Below the pieces are notes generated by a model. That model saw only the letters and a program-made list of their open reading frames with translations, was not told the origin of the DNA and ran no database searches. A stretch of DNA of 64,000 bases from contig NZ_CP011805.1 in the NCBI RefSeq assembly GCF_001028625.1, positions 1,969,001 through 2,033,000 on the forward strand, written 5' to 3'. The first letter of the stretch is position 1. Every line of letters begins with the position of its first letter. The translations under genes were made by a program, and so were the position numbers. This stretch comes from Pelagerythrobacter marensis (GTDB lineage Bacteria > Pseudomonadota > Alphaproteobacteria > Sphingomonadales > Sphingomonadaceae). Of this stretch, positions 44,096-53,400 are shown piece by piece.

Positions 44096-46270
44096 TCAGG
44101 TTCCCGGAATGTAACGAGGGACAATTTCACCTCGTTGAAATGCAGCCTCCAAAGGCCCGGTTACTCTGGTATTGCTTCTCAAATAGAGATCAAACCTCGC
44201 CCCCTGGCTCCGCGCGATCGTCACATTGTCGCGCAACTGCTGAGTATAGCTCAAGCTCTTGACGTTCTTCACCTCGGAAATCGTGTTCAACAAGTCATCA
44301 AACCCATCGACTACCCGATACCGATCCGTGCCGGGTACATTGAGACGCACTTTCTGCCCGATATCGCCCACTGCCCGCTCTCCGGCAATACCCAGACTGC
44401 GCACCTCGGCCATGCTCGCCGCACGAACCTCAAACGCGTCGATCCATGGCGAACGATAGCTTCCCGCACGCGCCAGCGCGGCACCCCTGGCAGGGGTCGC
44501 GATGGAAGCAACGCCGAACGCCACATCACCAGTGCCCAGCGCGATTTGGGTGCTGCTGGCCCGGCCCAGCGCCATTCGCGTGTCGGAGACAACCTGCATC
44601 GCTGAACGATTGTCAAGGAACACGCTGTCGAGACCGCGGGCTATCGGCGCAAGGCCCCGGTCAATCGGATGCGCAAGCATACCCGGGACGCTCGCCAGAG
44701 CGCTCGCGGCGCTGGTTAGGAAGCCAACGCCGATGTCCCGACCATAGACAAGCGGGTCATAGGAATAGGCCTCCTTGTAAGACGCGCTACTCACCGCATA
44801 GTCGGTACGGAACTCGGCAATCTCCGCCAACGATGCGTCCGAGAGCCAAGCCAGACCGTCTCTCAAGCCGGCTATCGCCAGAGTGCCGATATCGATTGTC
44901 GTTGTGGCAATATCATCAAGCCGCCCCGGATCGGTGGCTGCGACTTGCATGCCCCCCCTTCCGGCCAATACCGCTTGAGCTTGCCGGTCCCAGTAGCTGG
45001 CCCAATATGCGGCTTCGGTTTCCTGATAACGTTCATCACCCCGTAGACGCCGCCATTCTTGCGCAAAGCCGCGCATCTCTTCAGGCGTGTAATCGGCACC
45101 GTTTTCAAGCCGATACGGCCCATTTGGCACGCTGCCTGCCGGCGCGTCTGCTGCCGAAGCGAGCCTGACCTCGACTGGAGGTGCATTCCCAGGCCTTGGC
45201 AGCAGCGCCTTGCCGATCGTCCCGCCCACGGCCTGCCCGACGATATCGGGGATCGCGGTGGTGAGGTTCCTGCCGAAGCTCTCGCCGTTGAGCGCCGAGC
45301 GGGTGGCGGCGTCGGCTATGCCGCCGGCGGTGTGCGTGGCAAGGCTGGCGCCGAACCCGGTTCCCACCCTGCCTGCGATGGCGCGGCCCGTCGCTGCGCC
45401 CACGCCCGCCGCTGCAACGCCGGCGAAGTCGAACTTGCTCTGCAGGCCTGTCGCAACCCCGACACCTTGCGTGAGCGCGTTGCCGACTGCACCGCGCACT
45501 GCCGCCCCTTGCCAGCCGGCACCGAAGTTCGGGCCGAGGCCGCCGCCGATCCCGCCAGACAAGGCCGCAAGGCCCACGCCCTTCCAGTTGAACCTGTCCT
45601 GCAGGCCGGTTGCGACACCCACTCCCTGGCTGGCGATCGAACCCGCAGCACCGCCGATCGCGCCGCCCGCCATCCACGCGCCCGCACCCACACCGCTCGC
45701 CGTCGCGCCGCCGGTCATCGCACCCAGCACCGTGCCGAATGCCTTGCCCGAGATGGCCGCCGCAGCACCCACTGTGGCAATCGTCGTCACCGCAACCGCG
45801 ACCACCGTGAGCAGCACCGCACCGACCACGCCGCAGTCATCGCCCTTCTGCTTCTTCGGCTGCGGCGTCGTGGGCGAGATATCGCCCAGCGCGGCAGACG
45901 GATCGTAAGGCCGGACCGTGTCTGCGTTATGGGTGTTGACCTGCACCCCTGCCGGAATGCGCAGGCTCTGCCCGGCACCCAGGATCGCGCCTGCGCCAAG
46001 GCTGTTGGCTTCGGCCAGCTTGTACCACAGCGAGGCATCGCCCCAGACCGCGGCGGCGACCTGCTGCAGGCTCTCGCCCCCGCGCGCGACATAGCCTGAC
46101 CCATTGACCTGCGAGGTCGCCGCCAGCGTGCGGTGGTTGAGATCGAAGTCGGCATGGGTCTGACCCGTCGTCGCCCCACCGCGGAACGAGCCATTGCCGG
46201 TATCGTCACGCCGCGCGATCGCGGTCGCGAAGTCGACGTTGTCGCTCCCGTCGGTCCCGATCTCCCCCAT
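44096..46270 (-). CDS. Orphan RHS C-terminal module 2 with Tox-REase-7-like nuclease tip
   Basis: The 724-residue frame repeats the LysM and Gly/Ala-rich core of the large RHS protein for its first about 355 residues, then diverges after IGKAL. The unique 368-residue tip has a helical middle part and a C-terminal domain with E631 (IAGERAVGD), D655 (YRVVDGFDD) and E666-V-K668 in ISEVKNVKSLSYTQQLRDN. The EVKN-x-K-SLSYTQQLRD text matches the PD-(D/E)XK toxin family called Tox-REase-7. ATG 46270 is internal to the core: a 1-bp deletion farther upstream breaks the frame. The tip is probably silent unless recombined into the large gene. Confidence 0.78.
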   Translation of the reverse strand: MGEIGTDGSDNVDFATAIARRDDTGNGSFRGGATTGQTHADFDLNHRTLAATSQVNGSGYVARGGESLQQVAAAVWGDASLWYKLAEANSLGAGAILGAGQSLRIPAGVQVNTHNADTVRPYDPSAALGDISPTTPQPKKQKGDDCGVVGAVLLTVVAVAVTTIATVGAAAAISGKAFGTVLGAMTGGATASGVGAGAWMAGGAIGGAAGSIASQGVGVATGLQDRFNWKGVGLAALSGGIGGGLGPNFGAGWQGAAVRGAVGNALTQGVGVATGLQSKFDFAGVAAAGVGAATGRAIAGRVGTGFGASLATHTAGGIADAATRSALNGESFGRNLTTAIPDIVGQAVGGTIGKALLPRPGNAPPVEVRLASAADAPAGSVPNGPYRLENGADYTPEEMRGFAQEWRRLRGDERYQETEAAYWASYWDRQAQAVLAGRGGMQVAATDPGRLDDIATTTIDIGTLAIAGLRDGLAWLSDASLAEIAEFRTDYAVSSASYKEAYSYDPLVYGRDIGVGFLTSAASALASVPGMLAHPIDRGLAPIARGLDSVFLDNRSAMQVVSDTRMALGRASSTQIALGTGDVAFGVASIATPARGAALARAGSYRSPWIDAFEVRAASMAEVRSLGIAGERAVGDIGQKVRLNVPGTDRYRVVDGFDDLLNTISEVKNVKSLSYTQQLRDNVTIARSQGARFDLYLRSNTRVTGPLEAAFQRGEIVPRYIPGT

Positions 46271-46525
46271 CGCCCGGCCACCGAAGGTATAGTACCGCGC
46301 CGATGGATCGTAGGTCGTCCCGCTGCGATAGAGATCGCGCGCCAGAACGCGCCCGTCGATATCGGTCCGGTAGTGCTGCGTCTGCGCCGGAGCGGACCCC
46401 GACAGCGCGCTCGACGACGCACGCTCGATCGCACGTCCGCGCCATAGACGTTGGTCGTCTGCGTCGTCCCGTCGCGGTTGATCAGCTTGTGCGTCGCCTG
46501 CCGCGCACCGCCACCGCCGCTCGCA
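45203..46525 (-). repeat. Duplicated RHS core segment A (orphan 2 copy)
   Basis: About 1323 bp match 48505-49828 of the large RHS gene at offset 3302-3303, covering the end of the RHS core, the LysM domain and the Gly/Ala-rich region, with few mismatches. One base is missing near 46434 relative to the parent. At the other end homology stops at codon IGKAL. Confidence 0.9.
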
Positions 46526-46536
46526 ACGCCGAGCAT
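46271..46536 (-). pseudogene. Frameshifted 5' part of orphan RHS module 2
   Basis: Between an ATG at 46536 and about 46435 the frame reads the core (GGGGARQATHKLINRDGTTQ, then TTNVYGAD). A missing C near 46434, where the parent has two C (GCACCGTCC against GCACGTCC), throws it into an arginine-rich nonsense frame. The correct frame resumes only as codons without a start until ATG 46270. This supports the orphan being a recombination cassette rather than an independently expressed gene. Confidence 0.75.
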
Positions 46537-46801
46537 CCCGCCAGTCAGCTCGATGAACTACTTCCCTAGAACTGGCAGAACCGACAGATCGCCAACGCCG
46601 TCTGATCCAACCTAGACTGCGGTCCTCACCGGATGGCTACACTTCAACAACATGCATCCCGAAAGCGCGGGGTAGGGTGTGCCGGGTATCTTACCCGCTC
46701 ACGAGTTGCTGTTTGGGGACCGGTGTTAAAGGCAAGGAGAACAATGAAGGGATGGAGCAAACTTATGACCGGGGCGCGCTACGCACGTCTCCAAGGGCAA
46801 C
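46537..46801. other. Intergenic stretch between RHS module 1 immunity gene and orphan 2
   Basis: No convincing gene was found. It is not part of either duplicated segment. On the plus strand 46630-46680 has a short frame, VLTGWLHFNNMHPESAG, faintly like the C-terminus of an IS3-type transposase, with stops on both sides. An ATG at 46744 with a good AAGGAG site opens only a frame antisense to the immunity gene. It may be a scar of past insertion. Confidence 0.3.
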
Positions 46802-47434
46802 CTATTCAGAAGGATTGCCTGCAATCGCATCTTCCAAGAACGCTTTTCCGTGCCCAGATTCGATGGCTCCTGCCAGTTCACGACCGAAGGTTCGCATGGC
46901 ATCTTCCCATTCGGGCATAGGGGCAAGCATCGGAGGTGAGCAGTGCTGCATTCGTTCACAATATCCGAGCGCTTCCGCATCGCGACCTAGCCATGTCGAC
47001 AGGATCGCCAGCATCGTCATGTTGTTGGTCGTGTCCTGCATCGTGCCAGCTTCCGCCTCACACAGCGCTAAAACATCGGTAATGTCGAGCGGCTTGCGAA
47101 CATCGGGCCGGAACTGCTGCTCCATCGCCGCAAGCATCCCCGGCATGCGTGATGCGTGCTGCTTTAAATTGGATTCGCGGTTCCGAACATCCAGCATCTG
47201 GGGAAGCATGCGGATGTATGCTTCAGGCAGTACAAGCGAGCTAATCCCATGCGTAGGGCGATAGTCGCCAGTGCGTAAAGCTTGGAACCAGATCATCTGT
47301 CGAACCGGCCCAGACTCTCGCACAAAGGCTGCGCCGTCCGCATACGGAGTCCATTCCGGAAAATGTGCGGCATACTCAGCCACGATTTCCTTGATCTGCT
47401 TCTTGGTCATTTTCTGATAACGGTTGGGCTTCAT
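46802..47434 (-). CDS. Candidate immunity protein of the full-length RHS toxin (module 1)
   Basis: The 210-residue soluble protein is mostly helical with no signal peptide and no recognised family; notable segments are HFPEWTPYADGAAFVRESGP, MIWFQALRTGDYRPTHGIS and MTMLAILSTWLGRDAEALGY. Its ATG overlaps the stop of the giant RHS gene (ATGA), the classic toxin-immunity coupling. Base composition is more AT-rich than the core genes, as is usual for horizontally exchanged tips. The role is inferred from position. Confidence 0.65.
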   Translation of the reverse strand: MKPNRYQKMTKKQIKEIVAEYAAHFPEWTPYADGAAFVRESGPVRQMIWFQALRTGDYRPTHGISSLVLPEAYIRMLPQMLDVRNRESNLKQHASRMPGMLAAMEQQFRPDVRKPLDITDVLALCEAEAGTMQDTTNNMTMLAILSTWLGRDAEALGYCERMQHCSPPMLAPMPEWEDAMRTFGRELAGAIESGHGKAFLEDAIAGNPSE

Positions 47435-50400
47435 GGCTTGATCTCTAACACGGGAACATTGGCACCATTAAGAATGCCGTTCTGAATCTGAGTAATTCGT
47501 GACTGCGATAGCGTCGCATTCCCGAACTTGTAATCCCAAACCTTCGTAGGATTGAAGACTGATCCCTCGACAACATCAAGTCGGATCGAACCCTTAGTTG
47601 GCATACCTTGTTCCCAAAGCTGACCACCGACATAACGAACCTCTGTCGATAGGCCGCGGTCACCAAACATGCGCTGGTAACGTGTCAGCATGACATCGGC
47701 TATATCGTGCTTTGCCGTTCCAGCGACAGGACCATTCCCAAGCCCCCGTCGCAGCGACCCTATCCTGTCAGCCCGCGTGGCAATGTTTTGAACCAACTCA
47801 CCGTTGGTCGCGTAGGCCCCGCTGAACGCTCCCCTCTCTGCAACTCTCCCACTCTTGAGTAGCTTGCTGCCAGGAAGTAGGCCTATCGTCAGCTCGACGG
47901 CACTAATCTGACCATTGCGGTAGTCGATCAGCGAGTCCGCCACTCCGATTGGAGTGATCACCGACCCCGCCACATCGACCCAGATACCGCCGATCGCCTT
48001 GCCAGTTTCTAGCACGACTTGCTCGGCATGGGCATCGAGCGCCCTGACGTACTCCCCCTCTGCACGCAGCGACGCTGCTATTCGGTCGACATCCTTCTGC
48101 TCAGCAGGCGTGATATCGCTTCCGAGACCGCTTACGAGCGCTGCGAAGTTGGCAAGATGCGCGCGGTGCCCAAACTGGGTAACAGCCCAGTCGTCAATCG
48201 CCGTCTGCATCTCCACACGCTTCGTTTCAATATAGGGCGTGCCGGACGCCGCCCCGTGCCCGAACGGCCCGCCCCTGCGGGCATGTTCGGCCAGGATGAT
48301 GTCGAGCTTGGCCGCCTCCCGCGCTTCGAGAAGCGTCGTACCGACCGCAAGACCATCGCCAAGCGACAGGACCGGGGCAAGCAGGGAGTCGAGCCCCGCA
48401 TCGCCAATATAGCCCGCACTCGACAGGTTGACGATCGCGCCGCTCAGTTGCTCGCCGGTGGTCTCGCGCACCCCGGGGGTGTCGGTGGCGTGTTCGGCGG
48501 GCGCCAGCGCCTTGCCGATCGCCCCGCCCACGGCCTGCCCGACGATATCGGGGATCGCGGTGGTGAGGTTCCTGCCGAAGCTCTCGCCGTTGAGCGCCGA
48601 GCGGGTGGCGGCGTTGGCTATGCCGCCGGCGGTGTGCGTGGCAAGGCTGGCGCCGAACCCGGTTCCCACCCTGCCTGCGATGGCGCGGCCCGTCGCTGCG
48701 CCCACGCCCGCCGCTGCAACGCCGGCGAAGTCGAACTTGCTTTGCAGGCCTGTCGCAACCCCGACACCTTGCGTGAGCGCGTTGCCGACTGCACCGCGCA
48801 CTGCCGCCCCTTGCCAGCCGGCACCGAAGTTCGGGCCGAGGCCGCCGCCGATCCCGCCAGACAATGCAGCAAGGCCCACGCCCTTCCAGTTGAACCTGTC
48901 CTGCAGACCGGTTGCGACGCCCACTCCCTGGCTGGCGATCGAACCCGCAGCACCGCCGATCGCGCCGCCCGCCATCCACGCGCCCGCACCCACACCGCTC
49001 GCCGTCGCGCCGCCGGTCATCGCACCCAGCACCGTCCCGAATGCCTTGCCCGAGATGGCCGCCGCAGCACCCGCTGTGGCAATCGTCGTCACCGCAACCG
49101 CGACCACCGTGAGCAGCATCGCGCCCAATACGCCGCAGTCATCGCCCTTCTGCTTCTTCGGCTGCGGCGTCGCGGGCGAGATATCGCCCAGCGCGGCAGA
49201 CGGATCGTAAGGCCGGACCGTGTCTGCGTTATGGGTATTGACCTGCACCCCTGCCGGAATGCGCAGGCTCTGCCCGGCACCCAGGATCGCGCCTGCGCCA
49301 AGGCTGTTGGCTTCGGCCAGCTTGTACCACAGCGAGGCATCGCCCCAGACCGCGGCGGCGACCTGCTGCAGGCTCTCGCCCCCGCGCGCAACATAGCCTG
49401 ACCCATTGATCTGCGATGTCGCCGCCAGCGTGCGGTGGTTGAGATCGAAGTCGGCATGGAGCTGGCCGCTCGTCGCCCCACCGCGGAACGAGCCATTACC
49501 CGTATCGTCACGCCGCGCGATCGCGGTCGCAAAGTCGACGTTGTCGCTCCCGTCGGTCCCGATCTCCCCCATCGCCCGGCCACCGAAGGTATAGTACCGC
49601 GCCGATGGATCGTAGGTCGTCCCGCTGCGATAGAGGTCGCGCGCCAGAATGCGCCCGTCGATATCGGTCCGGTAATAGTGCGTCTGCACCGGAGCGGACC
49701 CCGACAGCGTGCTCGACGACGCACGCTCGATCGCACCGTCCGCACCGTAGACGTTGGTCGTCTGCGTCGTCCCGTCGCGGTTGATCAGCTTGTGCGTCGC
49801 CTGCCGCGCACCGCCACCGCCGCTCGCAGCGCGCCAGTCGTAGGTATAAGTCGAATACTCATCGGCCCAGTTCGCATCGGGTGTGCCGGGCGAAGTCGTG
49901 CCGTTGGGATTGACGTTATAGTGCGGGGGATATGGCCCGTTCAGCCAGTTCTTTGTTTCCGAACGGTATAGCAGTTCGCCGCTCGAACTGCCCGTATCCG
50001 AGCTGTATCGGATGACCCCCGGATTGCTCCCCGCGCCCGTATCGCTGTAGTAATTGGCCGTGTGCGTGTAGTTCCAGTCGCCGTTGTCGAGCTTGCGCCG
50101 CCCCTTTTCCGACAGAACCTGATCGCGCGAGTTGTAGACGAAGCTGTGACGCTCGTAGACGAGGCTACCGCTTGCATTGCGTTCGATATGACCCGTTAGC
50201 CGCCCGAGCGCATCGTAGCTCGCGCTCATCCGCGTCACCGAACCGACGCGTACCGAAGTGATCCGGTCGTTCGCGTCGTAGCCGTAGATTTCCTGCGCGG
50301 CGTAGCCCGTCTTCGACGTCGTCCGGCGCCCGGCAGCATCATAAGTCAGCGCAACCCCGCTGCCCCCCGCGACGATCGTGCTGCCCGAACGGATACCCTT

Positions 50401-53400
50401 CGACACCACCACCCGGTCGAGCGCGTCGTATCGGTAGTGGTAGCTGGTCGTTACCGCGCTCCCCAGCGTCTTGTTCAGGTTCATCGGACGATAGGTCGTG
50501 GTGATGGAGCGAACGTTGCTATTGGCATCGAAAGCCCAACTCTTGTCGACCAGCGTGCTCCCGTTCGCATCGCGGTCGAGATATCGGGTCATTCGCCCGA
50601 GAGCGTCGTACTGCGCCGTCCCGTCCTGCAGCACCGTCCGGTTTACGGTATAGCTCTCGGGAACCCAGACCCATTCGCCTTGCTCCGGATCGTCCGGTAT
50701 GATTATCGGTGTGTCCCCGCCGGGGAAACCGGGCTCACCGTTTTCGGGTGGGATGTACTCCATATGGCCGGGAATGAACGTGCCCTGCGCGCTTTCGAGC
50801 CGCTCGAAAGTCAAGCGACCGAGTTTGTCGTATCCATAAGTGGCGATCTTGTTCTTCCAATTGGTGTTCGCCACCTCGCTCTCGCCCGACAGGACGCTCC
50901 GCACCAACCCGGAGTTGTAGTAATCGTATTCCTTATTGAGGATGAGACCGTTCGACGCGACAACCGTCCGTTCGTGCGTCAATCGCCCGGCGATGTCATA
51001 GGTGTAGGCGTATTCCTCGCCGCTGGCATCCGTGCGAGATACGGTTCGGCCGAACACGTCGGCTTTCGTAACGCTTGCCTTGATATTGTCGCTGCTGCTG
51101 GCGCGATCGGCATCGGTGCTGACCGTCTTCACCCAGCCGCCGAAGTTTCCAATCGCGTTGGTGGCGGAGCCAGCCTGCCAAGCGTAGGTCGTATGCACTT
51201 CATCGCCGCCATAGGCACGCTTCGAGACCACCCGGCCCTGAACGTCATAATCGGTCGTCTCCCGATCGGCCGCGCCGTAGACGTTGTTCCAGCGACTGAC
51301 CTGCTGTCCAAGACTGTCATAGGCATAGTAGTCGATGAGGCCGCCGGCGCTGTTCACCTGGGTGACGCGCCCCACCTTGTCGAAACGTTGCGTGATCACG
51401 CGGCCGATCTCGTCGGTGATCTTGCGCGCGTCACCGTGGACGTCGTACGCGGTGCGTTTGATGCCCCCGTCCGCGTGGGTTTCGGCGGTGACAAGTGCTT
51501 CGCTGCCGCCATAGCCGGTGCCTGCAAGCAGCGTCAGGCGCGTGAGATTGCCTGTGTTCGCTTCCTTTTGATCATAGAATGCGGGGTCCGGATTGCCCAT
51601 GCTGCCGATAGGGTAGTCCCCGTTCGCATCACGCATTGCAACGAGACGGCCCGATGCGTCATAGTAATAATCCTGAGAAGGCTTGATCCACTGGACCCGA
51701 CCGTCTTCGTTGGTCATCCAGACCGTCGGCCCTTCGGAGCGAATCATACGTCCGGCGGTATTGTAGATGTAAGACGTGACCGCACCGCCGGCATCCGTCT
51801 CGCTCACCACTTCACCGAAACCATTGTAGGTTCGGCCCATGGTCAGGGTCGCGGTCGTGCTATTGCTTAGTTGACGCCCCTCTTCCACCACACTCTTCGC
51901 AAGACCGCGCTTGTCGTAAACCGTGTAGGTTGCGTTGACCCCGCTACCCGACACCAGCGCGCGTGCCTGGTCGAAGGTCTTGCCGGCAAGGTTGGTGCCC
52001 GCGCTGGTGATGGCGACCGTCTGGTTGCCGCTTTTGTCATAACCGAAGTATTTCCACACCCCGTCGCCCGCATTGGTCGCCCACAGGCGTCCGGCAGCGT
52101 CGTACTTGTTTTGGGTCTGCCACAGCCGGCTGCCTTCGGCGATCGCACCGCCATTGATACCACTACGGCTCACCTCGCCGAATGCATTGTAATCAGTGGT
52201 TACGACTTCACCCGGCGTCCAGGCCGAACCGTTCCACACAGCCACTGTCCGTTCGATCATGCGGCCCAGTTCATCCACCTTCGTCAGAACGGCGTTAAGC
52301 GTGCCGGTGCCGCCCGCCGACCCGGCGCGATAGTATTGGTCGCGGATCAGGATCCCGCGCTTGTCGTAAGCGTAGCTGTGGGTCACCCCTTCCGCATCGG
52401 TCATAGAGGCGAGTAACCCGCCCGCGCCATAGCTGTAGGCGGTCCCACGCGACACGGCATCGCCGGCACCCGCCGCGACGGTACGTACAAGATCGCCGAG
52501 CCCGTTGTAGCGATAATGGAGCGTTGGCGTGACACTCCCTCCTTGGTGACTGGTGAACGCCGCGCGCCGTTCCTGAAGCAGGCGGCCGCCCTCATCATGA
52601 ATATAATTGATCTGATCACCCGTCGCTTCGGTCTTGCGGGTGACTTGCCCAAGCCCGTTGTAGAGCCAAGATACCGTGGCGGTCACCGTCGAGGTGCCAC
52701 CCGAGCCGTTGTGGACGATGACGCCGCTGCGCGCCTCGGAAAGCCGATTGCCGGTCCGATCGTAGGTAAAAGTCGTCACCCGGTCAGCGCCGTTCGTCGA
52801 GACGCTCGGCGGTGCAGCGAGTGACGGTGTGCCGGTATAGCGGTTGGCATAACGACGCTCAGTCAGCACATTGCCCTCGCCGTCGTAGGTCCAGATCGTC
52901 TTGTACCCCTCAGCATCGACTGAGGCCGTCTTGCGCCCGAGGTTATCGTAATAGGTGTAGGTCGCATGACCATTGGGGTCGGTCACCCTCACAACATTGC
53001 CGAGCGCATCGTATTGATAGCTGGTAGTGATCGTGCCGGTCGCCGCGACCCAGCCCGATCCGTTCCAATGTCCCGTCTCCACACCCGCCACACTGCTGGT
53101 CAGCAGACGACCCAGATTGTCGTATGTAAAGCTCGTCGCGCGCGATGAGCCCGAAGGCGCAGTGGGCGCCTCTCCCTGCGAGCCGCCGTCGATCGGAACC
53201 GCTACCAGGGTTTCATAGACGCGCGTCGCGGTGACATTGCCGTTCTTGTCATAGCCGTACGCAGTATATGTGCCGGCCGGGTCGATCTCCACCACCTTGC
53301 GGTCAAGATCGTCGTAATAATAGACTGTTCGATTGCCCGCGGCATCGGTCACGCTCGTCACATTGCCGCGACCGTCGTAGCTACGGGTTTCCCTGGGCAC

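Noticed and set aside
46630..46680. Insertion sequence remnant
   Set aside because: Only about 17 codons resemble a transposase end and no inverted repeats or target duplication were found, so it is not annotated as a mobile element.
49240..49830. The repeats in the RHS region as a CRISPR or satellite array
   Set aside because: There are only two or three long copies of a coding segment, not short regularly spaced repeats.
50437..51870. Plus-strand frames inside the giant RHS gene (also 54877-55986 and 58897-60078)
   Set aside because: They are frame shadows of the repeat-rich RHS coding sequence; the first two contain valine/isoleucine-rich periodic text mirroring the YD repeats.
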